A DNA stretch of 16,994 nt from JABFSC01 sp031389045 (GCA_031389045.1 JANMSE010000303.1:1-16994); one strand, 5' to 3'; positions 1 through 8,111 are shown, numbered from the stretch's first letter. Notes: generated by a model from the sequence alone, not told the origin. A program made the numbers and translations.

Positions 1-74
1 GTAATCGCTTCGTCGGTATTGCCATCGCAGAGCAAGTCATACGCCTGGTCGTACATTGCTTGTAATTCAGCCAT
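1..74. repeat. Left arm of perfect 74-bp inverted repeat
   Basis: Bases 1-74 are the exact reverse complement of 149-222, the first 74 bases of the TPR gene. After one mismatch (75/148) another four bases pair (76-79 with 144-147), and then the match ends. The arm reaches the window edge, so its full length is unknown. Read on the minus strand it would encode the first residues of an identical TPR protein running off the left edge, but that copy has no Shine-Dalgarno sequence, whereas the right copy does. A real inverted duplication is possible. A fold-back chimera at a contig end is at least as likely. Confidence 0.9.
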
Positions 75-122
75 CAGCCGGGGTTGGCCCTCTCTGGCAA
101 ATCGGTTAGAGTCCCCTGCGAC

Positions 123-138
123 ATACTCTCTGGAGTAT
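123..138 (+). promoter_or_regulatory. Short hairpin before the TPR gene RBS
   Basis: ATACTC (123-128) and GAGTAT (133-138) can pair around a 4-nt loop, directly before the AGGAGG ribosome binding site at 139-144. It could be an operator half-site pair or a 5' leader hairpin, but a chance match is not excluded. Confidence 0.3.
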
Positions 139-148
139 AGGAGGGCTT

Positions 149-505
149 ATGGCTGAATTACAAGCAATGTACGACCAGGCGTATGACTTGCTCTGCGATG
201 GCAATACCGACGAAGCGATTACTGCCTATCAGGCAATCATCGCCCTTGATCCGAACTATACGGAAGCGGTCCATGACCTGGCTCACGCGTATGCTGATGG
301 TGGGAATCTTGATGAGGCGATCGTGACGGCGCGTCGCCTGACTGAACTGACTCCCGACGATCCGCTGGGATTCACCTTGCTCTCGCGCTTCTATCAACAA
401 AAAGAGATGGTGCCAGAAGCAGAAGCGGAAGCCGCAAAGGCGAAGATGCTGGACTGGAAACGCCAACTGCTGGAAAAGAAAGTCGCGAAAGCGTCGGCGA
501 GCTAA
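149..505 (+). CDS. Small TPR-repeat protein
   Basis: This 118-residue protein is almost entirely tetratricopeptide repeats. About three helix-turn-helix units can be read, with typical spacings such as A-Y-x-x-A-I-x-L-D-P-N-Y and L-A-x-A-Y-x-x-G-N-x-D-E-A-I, followed by a basic, Ala/Lys-rich C-terminal helix. No signal peptide or membrane segment is seen, so it should be a cytoplasmic protein-protein adaptor; the partner cannot be told from sequence. The ATG is supported by a strong AGGAGG four bases upstream. The next gene, an alpha/beta-hydrolase, starts 34 bp downstream on the same strand with its own RBS, so the two may be cotranscribed. The first 74 bases are repeated inverted at the window edge. 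Confidence 0.88.
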   Translation: MAELQAMYDQAYDLLCDGNTDEAITAYQAIIALDPNYTEAVHDLAHAYADGGNLDEAIVTARRLTELTPDDPLGFTLLSRFYQQKEMVPEAEAEAAKAKMLDWKRQLLEKKVAKASAS

Positions 506-539
506 CCGCCGCCGCTCACGATATCACCAAGGAGTCACT

Positions 540-1367
540 ATGCCGCATCTGCACGCCAACGGGGTCAACCTCTATTACGAAGAACACGGCACCGGCGAGC
601 CCCTGGTGTTGATTATGGGATTCACCGCCAGCTCGGTCGCCTGGCAGTGGAACATCGCCGACTTCGCCACGCATTTTCGAGTGATTGCATTTGACAATCG
701 TGGCGTTGGCCAGAGTGACAAGCCCAACGTGCCGTATTCGATGGCCATGTTCGCCGAGGATACGGCGGGCGTGCTTACGGGACTGGGGATCGACAGCGCG
801 CACATCTTTGGCATCTCGATGGGCGGCATGATCGCTCAGGAATTCGCGCTTCGCTACCCGCACCGGGTGAAGACTTTGACGTTAGGCTGCACGAACTGTG
901 GAGGATCACAGACCGTGTCGCCAACAGACCCCGACGTGCTGAAGATGCTTGCCAACATTGACTCAATGGATGTCGTGCAAGCGGCGCTGACCATGACCAA
1001 AGTCGCGGTGACTCCGTGGTTCATGCGGCAACGGATGGACGTACTGATCGAATTGAACCGGCTCTCTTCACAACATCCAACCCCGCAGCACGGGATGGTG
1101 TGTCAAATGGCCGCGATCCAAGGACACGGCACCTACGACCGCCTGCCACAGCTCACCATGCCCACGCTGGTCATCACCGGCAAAGAGGACGGGCTGGTAC
1201 CACCAGAGAACTCGGTGACGTTGGCGCGGCGCATCCCCAACGCCGACCTCGTGCTCCTGGCCAATGCCAGTCACCTCTTCAACATTGAACTGCCAGCGGC
1301 GACGAACGACGTAGTCACGCGCTTCATTCAACGCCAGCGTGAATGGCACGGCGGCGGGCAGTCATAA
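540..1367 (+). CDS. Alpha/beta-fold hydrolase
   Basis: This 275-residue single-domain protein has a complete alpha/beta-hydrolase catalytic set. An oxyanion-region segment (L-I-M-G-F, about residues 24-28) is followed by the nucleophile elbow G-I-S-M-G-G with Ser93, then Asp217 (G-K-E-D-G-L-V-P) and His245 (N-A-S-H-L-F). Overall pattern and length match the branch that includes 3-oxoadipate enol-lactonases and related esterases/lactonases, but substrate cannot be assigned. There is no signal peptide, so it is cytoplasmic. AAGGAG at 529-534 supports the ATG. It ends only 7 bp before the end of the convergent Nudix gene, so transcripts from the two strands may meet there. Confidence 0.93.
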   Translation: MPHLHANGVNLYYEEHGTGEPLVLIMGFTASSVAWQWNIADFATHFRVIAFDNRGVGQSDKPNVPYSMAMFAEDTAGVLTGLGIDSAHIFGISMGGMIAQEFALRYPHRVKTLTLGCTNCGGSQTVSPTDPDVLKMLANIDSMDVVQAALTMTKVAVTPWFMRQRMDVLIELNRLSSQHPTPQHGMVCQMAAIQGHGTYDRLPQLTMPTLVITGKEDGLVPPENSVTLARRIPNADLVLLANASHLFNIELPAATNDVVTRFIQRQREWHGGGQS

Positions 1368-1374
1368 CGGTCGC

Positions 1375-1917
1375 TTAGGACTGGCCACTCGTAGGGAATC
1401 GCGCGAGATATTCTCGTAGCGCATCGCGCGTGCTGTCGAACGCGATCTCGTCCCACGGAATCTCCGCGGGTGAGAAGGTTCCCACGTCCAACGCTTCATC
1501 CTTCGCTTGCAACTGGCCACCCACCACACGAGCAAGGTAGACAATCACCACCACCGGATAGCCGGGATACGAGTAGACGTTGAGCAACTGCGTCACCTCG
1601 ACCTTGAGGTTCACCTCTTCCCACGTTTCACGAATCGCCGCATCCTCGACCCGCTCGCCCCGATCAAGAAACCCACCTGGGAAGACCCATTTGCCATAAC
1701 TGGGTTCGATGCCGCGCTTGAGCAAGACAATCTTGCCGTCGATCACGGGGATCGTGCAGGCGGCGACTTTCGGGTCGTCATAAAAAATGAAGGCGCAGGA
1801 CCCACACACCCGTCGTTCGGGCTCCGTGGCTTTAAGACGTTGCCGCGCGAGCGACCCGCCACACTTTGGACAAAACCGAAATCCTGAACCATGATGGTGA
1901 TGATGTTCGTGCGCCAT
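1375..1917 (-). CDS. Nudix hydrolase with N-terminal zinc ribbon
   Basis: This 180-residue protein begins with a His-rich tail (five consecutive His at residues 5-9), then a zinc ribbon with Cys16, Cys19, Cys38 and Cys41. The Nudix domain follows, with the Nudix box at about residues 82-104 (G-x5-E-x7-R-E-x2-E-E). Such enzymes use Mg2+ to hydrolyse nucleoside diphosphates linked to another group; ADP-ribose, NAD(H)-type or capped nucleotides are usual candidates, and none can be chosen here. The box position normally occupied by Gly is Asn103, while the catalytic R-E-x2-E-E core is intact. A GAGGAG site lies about nine bases before the ATG. The gene is convergent with the first hydrolase and divergent from the second. 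Confidence 0.92.
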   Translation of the reverse strand: MAHEHHHHHGSGFRFCPKCGGSLARQRLKATEPERRVCGSCAFIFYDDPKVAACTIPVIDGKIVLLKRGIEPSYGKWVFPGGFLDRGERVEDAAIRETWEEVNLKVEVTQLLNVYSYPGYPVVVIVYLARVVGGQLQAKDEALDVGTFSPAEIPWDEIAFDSTRDALREYLARFPTSGQS

Positions 1918-2103
1918 GACAACATGCTCCTCTCAGAACGAACTTCCGCTGGATTAGCATGCGGGGGATATGTGGCCTATGGGACTCCGCCTTTCCACAT
2001 ACCTTCGGTAGGAGTTGCGCGGTTGCGTCCAGGTTTCCTCTCCCGGCTGGGCATTGTTTTGTCACCTAGACAAGAGAATACGCATCGTTTACATCGAGCC
2101 CCT

Positions 2104-2964
2104 ATGGAATCACAGAGTCAATTTCTTGTTGTCGATGGCATCAAGTTGCACGTCGCCGATTGGGGTGGCCAAGGGCCACATCTGTTGCTGCTGCACGCCA
2201 ATGGCTTTCTGGGGTATGTCTATCGCGCGTTGATTCGCCACCTGGTGCCACACTATCGAGTGTGGACCATTGATCTGCGTGGCCAGGGCGATAGCGAAAG
2301 TGGAGAACTCACGGAGACGCACTGGCTGTCGATGGCGCACGATGTGGCCGGAGTGATCGAGCAGTTAGGGCTGGGGGAGTTTTACGGAGTCGGCCATTCG
2401 GGCGGCGGCGCGTTGCTGGCGTTGCATGCCGTGACCCATCCTGGCCAAATCAAAGCGTTGGCGCTTCTTGAACCAGTAACCATCCCCCACGAGCCCGTGT
2501 TCGCGCAACGCTTGTCCGCCGATAATCACCCATTGGTCGAACGCACCCTGCGTCGCCGCGTCGTCTGGGAGAGTCGGCAGCAACTGTTCGCCGCGTATCA
2601 AGGGAAAGATGCTTTCGCCAACTGGCAAGAAGAGGTGTTGTGGGACTATGTGAACCACGGCACCACGAACCTGCCCGATGGTGGCATCACGCTGAAGTGC
2701 ACCGCCGCGGTCGAGGCGCATGTCTTCGCGACGAGCATGTCGCTCGACATTTTTTCTCGGACCAACATGATTGCGTGTCCCGTGCTCGTGCTGCGGGGAG
2801 AGCGGACTGATCCGCCGTTGGCGCTGGTGGCCGAACGCCTGGCGCGGCGCGTGCCAAACGGTTCGCTCGTCACCGTGCCCGGCACGAGCCACTTTCTGCC
2901 GATGGAAGAGCCGGAGCGGATTGGACGCCTGATTGTTGAGTATTTCGCGACGGCCCGTGCTTGA
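2104..2964 (+). CDS. Alpha/beta-fold hydrolase, second and distinct
   Basis: This 286-residue alpha/beta-hydrolase has nucleophile elbow G-H-S-G-G-G (Ser99), Asp236 (G-E-R-T-D-P-P) and His263 (G-T-S-H-F-L-P). The N-terminal segment W-G-G-Q-G-P-H-L-L-L-L-H-A-N-G-F supplies the oxyanion-hole strand. The reading frame stays open upstream to 1891, but those codons overlap the divergent Nudix gene and do not look like protein. ATG 2104 places the family's first strand right after the start, so I chose it, although no clear Shine-Dalgarno precedes it. It resembles haloalkane-dehalogenase/epoxide-hydrolase/esterase relatives; the substrate is unknown. The two hydrolases in this window differ at most positions around their motifs, so they are not recent duplicates. 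Confidence 0.9.
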   Translation: MESQSQFLVVDGIKLHVADWGGQGPHLLLLHANGFLGYVYRALIRHLVPHYRVWTIDLRGQGDSESGELTETHWLSMAHDVAGVIEQLGLGEFYGVGHSGGGALLALHAVTHPGQIKALALLEPVTIPHEPVFAQRLSADNHPLVERTLRRRVVWESRQQLFAAYQGKDAFANWQEEVLWDYVNHGTTNLPDGGITLKCTAAVEAHVFATSMSLDIFSRTNMIACPVLVLRGERTDPPLALVAERLARRVPNGSLVTVPGTSHFLPMEEPERIGRLIVEYFATARA

Positions 2965-3062
2965 GTTTCTCTCCCCCTCTGGATTTATCGGCGACACTCC
3001 CTATCCGTATCTCAACATAACGTTATCATTCGGCGGAGCATTATTGTTCGACGGAATACTTT

Positions 3063-6000
3063 ATGGACAATCATCTGATCATCGGTCTTGGTGGTACTGG
3101 CGGGAAAATTATTCGCGCCTTGCGCAAAACGATCTATCAAGAGTTCCGCGCGGTGGAACCAACGACGGCCAAAGTCCGCTTCCTGTTCATCGACTCAAGC
3201 AAGGAAATGATGAACTTGGACGATCCCACCTGGCGCACGTTGGGGAAAAGCGTCCAACTCGATAAACGGAGCCAACTGCTCATCACGGGGTCGGACTTGA
3301 ACCAAATCCTCGCGAGCCTGGATAACTATCCCCAGATCAAGCCCTGGATTGGTGACCGCGAGCAGTGGCGTGACATCCTCAACAGCATCGTGGGTGAGAC
3401 CCTCGGCGGACAAAAACGTCGCCTCGGTCGCTTCCTCTTTGCTTGCAAGGCGCAGGACTTCACCGCGCAACTGCGGCAGCTTGCCGGGGAAATGCAGACG
3501 GGCGGGCAGTCCGCCGTGACGTTTCATATCTGTTGCGGCCTGGCCGGTGGGACTGGCAGTGGCAGCCTGATTGATGTCATCGCCCAGGTGCGCAATCTGT
3601 ACCGCGAATCCCGGAGCTACCGCATCATTCTCTACACGCTGCTGCCCGATCAATTTCCCAAGGCCAATTGGGATACCGGCAACTACCACGCCAACGGATA
3701 CGCCGCCTTGTTGGAACTGAACGCCTTGAGTGTCAACGCGTTTCACCCCCACAACGTCGCGGGCAACGGCGACCGCCTCCAACTGCCAGACCCTTTCAAT
3801 GGGTGCTATCTCTTCACCAACCAAAACGTCAACGGGCTCCAGGTTGATGTCGATAAAGAATTGCCCAATATCGTCGCCGATTTTCTGTTTCAGAAGATCG
3901 CGGCGACGACCGCGGCGCATTGGTCCACGCTCGCCAGAATGGAGAATGCCGAGAATGGCGATGGCACGCCAGAGTCACGTCCGGGCGCGAATATCGGCGA
4001 GCGCGGGAAACGGTTTCTCGCCTTCGGGATTAAACGACTGGCGATCCCAGAAGAGGAAATTCGCGAATATCTAACCTACAAGTTCGCGCGGCAGGCCGCG
4101 CTGCAACTGCGCTTCAATAACTGGTCGGACAGCCTTGGGTTCCTTGATGAGCCACGCAACCAGGACTTCGGGGAGTTCGTCAAGCAGAAAGAAATCCAAG
4201 AGCGCTGGCTCCTCAGCGACGATCACCTGACGTTGTCACGCGGCATCTTGCCGGAGGAAATCAACAACAAGAAGTGGAAACCGATCAATCAGGAATGGAT
4301 GGATGTGCTGCCGCAGTACGTGTCCTTGGTGCAGGAAAAGGACAAGGACACCTGGCTCAATGACCTGGAGAAGCTGTGCGCGCAACGCTTTGAGGACGGG
4401 TACCGTGGGCTTGGGGTGCGCAAGTTCCACGAGACCAAGCTCGCGGCTCGGAAAGAACATGTGCGCGAAATTCGGCGCCGGGTGGAGGCGGAAATTTTCG
4501 AGGACTGGAAAAACGGCGTGAAATCGATGCATGACATCACGCGCCTCATCAACGCCCTCATCGCCGCCCTTGATGAGCGCCTGAAGAACGTGGACGCCCG
4601 CATCACGAGGGCCCAAGAGAATGAAGCCGTCGCGGAAACCAAGGTGAAAGCCACCCGCGCGGAATGGGCCACCGTGGGGTTCCTCTCGGATATGCTCGGC
4701 AAACGGCAGAGGTTACTGGACGCCCAGGGCGAGTACCTCCGCGACCTGTATATTTATCGCACGCAGACCGAAGCCTGGAATTTCGCCAAGAAGCTGCTCC
4801 AGGACCTGATCACCGAGATCACCCGGCTGGGGACCGATGCCCACACCTGCGCCACCCTCATTGACGAAAGCATTAAAGAGTTTAACGAGCGCATCACGCA
4901 TCGCTGTCAGGACGAGCAGCTTGACCTGCGTCATTCCGTAGTCCGGTTCTATAAGCCGGAGAAGGTCAAGGAGTTTGGGCGCGACCTCGATAAAGACCAG
5001 GGCGAGCAGAGTAGGCAAGCACAAGGGGTGCGCCTCGCGTTGATCGAGCAACTCGGTGAGAATCCGGGATTCGCCACGTTTCACGCCCGGATGACGAAGC
5101 AGCGGTTCTTTGACGTGCTCGAGCAAAAGTGCGAGACCAGCGCCAAGGCGGCCCACGACAACCTCATCGCGACCAACAAGGAACGGCACCCGCTGTTTGG
5201 CGTGAACATCGTGGGCACGCTGGAGCGGGAGTTTTCCGGCAATGAGGAAGGGCTGCGCTCCTTCATTCATAACTTGGTGAGCATGGCGGGGAACTACCTG
5301 GACTTCGATCCCGCGGAAGTGACGCGGTCCGCGCCTGGCATTCCGGCGGGCATTCCGACGCGCGTGTCTCAGTTCATGGTGATTATCCCCAAGGCCCAGG
5401 AGCATGCCGCGTTCGCCGAGACCCTCAAGGCCCTGTTTCGCCAGCAACTCCGCGGCGACATCCCCACCGAGATCATTGAAAATGACGCGAAGCCCAATGA
5501 GATCACGCTGGTGGGTGTCACCAATCTCTTTCCGTTGCGCTACGCCAAGCCGCTCGCCTTTCTGAAGGAGCGCTACGAGAAACGGCTCACGCAAACCGAT
5601 AAGCCCGCGCGGGTCAAGTTGGAGCTGCACTGCGAAGGGGACGGGTCACAGTATCCTGAATTGTTCGTGCCGTCCCGGGAAAAGATTCTGGATAAAGCGC
5701 TGCCGTATGTGATGCTGGCGAAAACGTTACAGATCATCACACCGCTCACCAACCAGACGACCGGGAGTACGGACCTCTTTCTGGTGGAACAAGATGAATA
5801 CGGCTTGCCCAAACGGACGAAGTTGGGCAAAGGCTTGACCGATATGGTTGAGGCCCTTGATGCCTTGGTAGCACAGAAATTCGAGGATGCCGTGAAGAAA
5901 CTCTTGGTGACCTCGGAGTACCAACACCAAGAGAAGCGTGCCGCGCTCATGGCGCAAATTCGCGAGGACCTTGAGGGGGTGTTGGCGGAACGCGGCGGCA

Positions 6001-6077
6001 ATGTCGAAGACACCCTCTATCTCACCTTTGAACAAGCGGCTCGCGGAGCCATGCAACTGTTACAGTCGAACCGGTGA
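3063..6077 (+). CDS. Large tubulin/FtsZ-superfamily protein (Tubulin_2 type)
   Basis: This 1004-residue cytoplasmic protein opens with a Rossmann-type glycine loop G-L-G-G-T-G-G (residues 8-14). The tubulin/FtsZ signature G-G-T-G-S-G follows at 162-167, inside C-G-L-A-G-G-T-G-S-G-S-L-I-D-V. A segment around 207-222 (N-Y-H-A-N-G-Y-A-A-L-L-E-L) resembles the helix that contacts the nucleotide base in tubulins. About residues 420-610 are charged and heptad-like, suggesting a long coiled coil, and a mixed C-terminal region of about 390 residues follows that I do not recognise. It should bind GTP and may polymerise. It is about 2.5 times the length of FtsZ, so it is not the division FtsZ. The partner gene follows after 3 nt, so the two are probably translationally coupled. 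No strong RBS is seen before ATG 3063. Confidence 0.88.
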   Translation: MDNHLIIGLGGTGGKIIRALRKTIYQEFRAVEPTTAKVRFLFIDSSKEMMNLDDPTWRTLGKSVQLDKRSQLLITGSDLNQILASLDNYPQIKPWIGDREQWRDILNSIVGETLGGQKRRLGRFLFACKAQDFTAQLRQLAGEMQTGGQSAVTFHICCGLAGGTGSGSLIDVIAQVRNLYRESRSYRIILYTLLPDQFPKANWDTGNYHANGYAALLELNALSVNAFHPHNVAGNGDRLQLPDPFNGCYLFTNQNVNGLQVDVDKELPNIVADFLFQKIAATTAAHWSTLARMENAENGDGTPESRPGANIGERGKRFLAFGIKRLAIPEEEIREYLTYKFARQAALQLRFNNWSDSLGFLDEPRNQDFGEFVKQKEIQERWLLSDDHLTLSRGILPEEINNKKWKPINQEWMDVLPQYVSLVQEKDKDTWLNDLEKLCAQRFEDGYRGLGVRKFHETKLAARKEHVREIRRRVEAEIFEDWKNGVKSMHDITRLINALIAALDERLKNVDARITRAQENEAVAETKVKATRAEWATVGFLSDMLGKRQRLLDAQGEYLRDLYIYRTQTEAWNFAKKLLQDLITEITRLGTDAHTCATLIDESIKEFNERITHRCQDEQLDLRHSVVRFYKPEKVKEFGRDLDKDQGEQSRQAQGVRLALIEQLGENPGFATFHARMTKQRFFDVLEQKCETSAKAAHDNLIATNKERHPLFGVNIVGTLEREFSGNEEGLRSFIHNLVSMAGNYLDFDPAEVTRSAPGIPAGIPTRVSQFMVIIPKAQEHAAFAETLKALFRQQLRGDIPTEIIENDAKPNEITLVGVTNLFPLRYAKPLAFLKERYEKRLTQTDKPARVKLELHCEGDGSQYPELFVPSREKILDKALPYVMLAKTLQIITPLTNQTTGSTDLFLVEQDEYGLPKRTKLGKGLTDMVEALDALVAQKFEDAVKKLLVTSEYQHQEKRAALMAQIREDLEGVLAERGGNVEDTLYLTFEQAARGAMQLLQSNR

Positions 6078-6080
6078 TCT

Positions 6081-7697
6081 ATGGCAAAGACAGGACGATG
6101 CACGAATATCGGCAATTGCGACAAGTCCGACAAGAAAGAACTCGTTACCCTTCCGGACGGAGCGGATTTGATCTGTCCGGAGTGTAGCAAACCGCTGATG
6201 CTGATCGCCTCCGGTGCGAGCGGTGGTGGCCTTGGGAAGATTGTCGTGCCCATCGCGGTGGTCCTGATTGTGGCGCTGGGCTGGGTACTGTGGCCCCGAT
6301 CCGAAACGCCACCGCCACCACCACCACCGGCTCCGGCTTCGCCTCAACAACAACCGTCACCACCACCACCGCCCCCGCCTCCATCCCCACCTCCGGCGCG
6401 GACCAAGAACATCATCCTGCGTATCCACGGGTCCAATACGATTGGCTCGCGGCTCGTGCCTGAGCTCGCGAAAGCCTTTCTGGAAGAGAAAGGGGCGAGT
6501 CGTGTTGAGCAGGTGCCGGGGACGAATGAACAAGAGATACTTGTCCAAGGGGACACGAACGGGGATAGCATTCTTGAAGTCATGGAAATTCAGACGCGTG
6601 GGTCCGCGACCGGCTTTACTGGGTTGAAAGAGGGGCTATGTGACATCGGCATGTCCTCAAACAAGGTCAAAGCGGAGACCGCCCGCGAACTCTTGTCGCT
6701 GGTGGGGGATCTGACCGCGAACGCGAGTGAACATACCATCGCGCTTGATGGGTTAGCGGTCATCGTGCATCCGTCGAATCCGGTTTCAGCCTTGACCGTG
6801 GAACAAGTGGCCACGATCTTCGCGGGTGAAGTGACCGATTGGTCGCAAGTGGGGGGCGCGGCCGCGCCGATCGCCCTCTACGCGCGTGACGACAAATCAG
6901 GAACTTTCGAGTTCTTCCAGGGGCAGGTGCTGGAGAAGTCCAAACGGACTCTTTCTTCCGCCGCGCGACGGTTTGAGGATAGCGCGGCGTTGTCCACTGC
7001 GATTGCTGGCGATGTGAACGGGATTGGCTTCATCGGCATGCCCTACATCAAGACCAACAAGGCGCTCTCCTTGAGTGACCGGGGAACTCAGCCCCTCCGT
7101 CCGAACGAGAGAACCGTCAAGACGGAAGACTACCCCTTAACGCGCCGTCTCTATCTCTACACCCCAGCGAATCCGAAGAATCCCTACACGAGCGAATTTA
7201 TCGCGTTCGCGACGAATCACACGCCGGGCAGCAAGACCTCCGCGGTGGTGAGCGCGGTGGCGTTTGTCAATCTGAACCCCGATCCCAGCGCCAGCCTCCC
7301 TCGTGAGACAAGCGATCCCCGGAACGCTTCATCGGAGTGGCGGCGGTTGACGGCGGGAGCAACTGAGATTTTGACCCGGTTTCGCTTCCGGTCCGGCAGT
7401 TCGATCTTGGATACGCGTGCGCATCGTGACATCGGGCGGGTCGTGGAATTTCTCGCCAAACCGGAATACGCCAATGCGCGGCTCCTGCTCATTGGCTTCG
7501 CGGATAACAGTGGATCACCAACGGTGAACAAAACTCTATCCTTGGACAGGGCGAAGGTGATCGAGGGAGAGCTACGGGCTGAAGGACTGCGCATTGAGCA
7601 AGTGGCGGGTTTGGGGCAGGAGGCGCCAATTGCCTCGAATAGTGATCTTGAGGGACGCGAGAAAAATCGGCGGGTGGAGATTTGGGTGAAAAAATAG
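6081..7697 (+). CDS. Membrane-anchored PstS-like/OmpA fusion with zinc ribbon
   Basis: This 538-residue protein has five parts. A zinc ribbon (Cys7, Cys13, Cys32, Cys35) is followed by one TM helix at about 54-71 and a Pro-rich linker at about 77-106. A PBP-like domain of the phosphate-binding (PstS) type spans about 110-390, and an OmpA C-terminal domain about 430-538. Anion-site elements of PstS proteins are present: G-S-N-T at 117-120, C-D-I-G-M-S-S at 187-193, and R-D-D-K-S-G-T at 269-275. The OmpA domain has N483-x2-L-S-x2-R490-A and a final G-R-x-K-N-R-R-V-E-I, the peptidoglycan-contact pattern. The expected topology is zinc ribbon inside, the rest in the periplasm. No ABC-transporter genes are nearby, so a sensing or tethering role beside the tubulin-like protein is more likely than uptake; that is inference. 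Confidence 0.9.
   Translation: MAKTGRCTNIGNCDKSDKKELVTLPDGADLICPECSKPLMLIASGASGGGLGKIVVPIAVVLIVALGWVLWPRSETPPPPPPPAPASPQQQPSPPPPPPPPSPPPARTKNIILRIHGSNTIGSRLVPELAKAFLEEKGASRVEQVPGTNEQEILVQGDTNGDSILEVMEIQTRGSATGFTGLKEGLCDIGMSSNKVKAETARELLSLVGDLTANASEHTIALDGLAVIVHPSNPVSALTVEQVATIFAGEVTDWSQVGGAAAPIALYARDDKSGTFEFFQGQVLEKSKRTLSSAARRFEDSAALSTAIAGDVNGIGFIGMPYIKTNKALSLSDRGTQPLRPNERTVKTEDYPLTRRLYLYTPANPKNPYTSEFIAFATNHTPGSKTSAVVSAVAFVNLNPDPSASLPRETSDPRNASSEWRRLTAGATEILTRFRFRSGSSILDTRAHRDIGRVVEFLAKPEYANARLLLIGFADNSGSPTVNKTLSLDRAKVIEGELRAEGLRIEQVAGLGQEAPIASNSDLEGREKNRRVEIWVKK
6308..6400 (+). repeat. CCN-rich low-complexity tract encoding a poly-Pro linker
   Basis: Runs of CCA and CCG/CCC codons encode the proline-rich linker between the TM helix and the periplasmic domains. 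The triplet repeats can change copy number without shifting frame, so linker length may vary between strains. Confidence 0.8.
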
Positions 7698-7727
7698 CGG
7701 CTGGCGTTAAGTCGTCACACTCGCTGT

Positions 7728-7739
7728 GTCCGGTCGGAC
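7728..7739. promoter_or_regulatory. Possible operator before the first toxin gene
   Basis: GTCCG (7728-7732) and CGGAC (7735-7739) form a short inverted repeat around a 2-nt centre, 25 bp before the chosen toxin ATG. Toxin-antitoxin pairs with XRE antitoxins usually bind such repeats to repress themselves. The match is short and could be chance. Confidence 0.3.
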
Positions 7740-7764
7740 CAACACCATCGACCGCCCCGTGCTT

Positions 7765-8109
7765 ATGTCGCCTCATAAACCGTTGGTCTGGCTTCATGGA
7801 GAGATTAAAACACCTCCCTTCTCCAGGGAGGCACGGCTGGAAGCTGGACTCCTGTTGAGAAAACTCCAACAAGGGGAAACCCTCGGACTTCCCCACTCCA
7901 GACCGATGCCCGCGATTGGGAAGCGCTGTCACGAACTGCGAATCGAAGACCAACAGCAAACCTGGCGAATCATTCTCCGCATTGATCCCGATGCTATTGT
8001 CATGGTCGAGGTTTTCGGCAAGAAAACCCAGAAAACCCCAGTCGCGGTGATTGACACGAGCCAGCAGCGGCTGAAGGCGTATGATGCTGTATCACGGAGA
8101 CGGAGCTGA
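7765..8109 (+). CDS. Gp49/HigB-like toxin
   Basis: The protein (114 residues from ATG 7765) has the look of the phage-derived Gp49-like/HigB toxins of the RelE superfamily. It has an early K-P-L-V-W-L-H-G-E-I strand, a central R-P-M-P-A-I-G-x-x-x-x-E-L-R-I segment, W-R-I-I-L-R-I, and a late V-E-V-F-G-K-K-T-Q-K-T-P strand. Members usually cleave mRNA at the ribosome. A GTG at 7726 would add 13 residues but would place the putative operator inside the gene and has no RBS, so I prefer 7765. The HTH antitoxin gene starts 2 nt after the stop, the toxin-first order typical of HigBA. Toxicity is inferred from family and context. Confidence 0.85.
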   Translation: MSPHKPLVWLHGEIKTPPFSREARLEAGLLLRKLQQGETLGLPHSRPMPAIGKRCHELRIEDQQQTWRIILRIDPDAIVMVEVFGKKTQKTPVAVIDTSQQRLKAYDAVSRRRS

Positions 8110-8111
8110 AG

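Noticed and set aside
1891..2103. 71-codon N-terminal extension of the second alpha/beta-hydrolase
   Set aside because: It overlaps the divergent Nudix gene, reads unlike any hydrolase N-terminus, and the domain's first strand begins just after ATG 2104.
3017..3026. ATAACGTTAT palindrome before the tubulin-like gene as an operator
   Set aside because: Ten bases of AT-rich palindrome are common by chance, and no regulator is encoded beside it.
4713..5630. 305-codon minus-strand open frame
   Set aside because: It lies wholly inside the tubulin-like gene and shows no protein family features; it is a shadow of GC-rich coding on the other strand.
3063..6077. The tubulin-like gene as the cell-division ftsZ
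   Set aside because: It is about 1000 residues, has a long coiled coil, and is not in a division and cell-wall cluster.
7726..7764. GTG 7726 as the start of the HigB-like toxin
   Set aside because: No RBS, no family match for the added residues, and it would place the candidate operator inside the gene.
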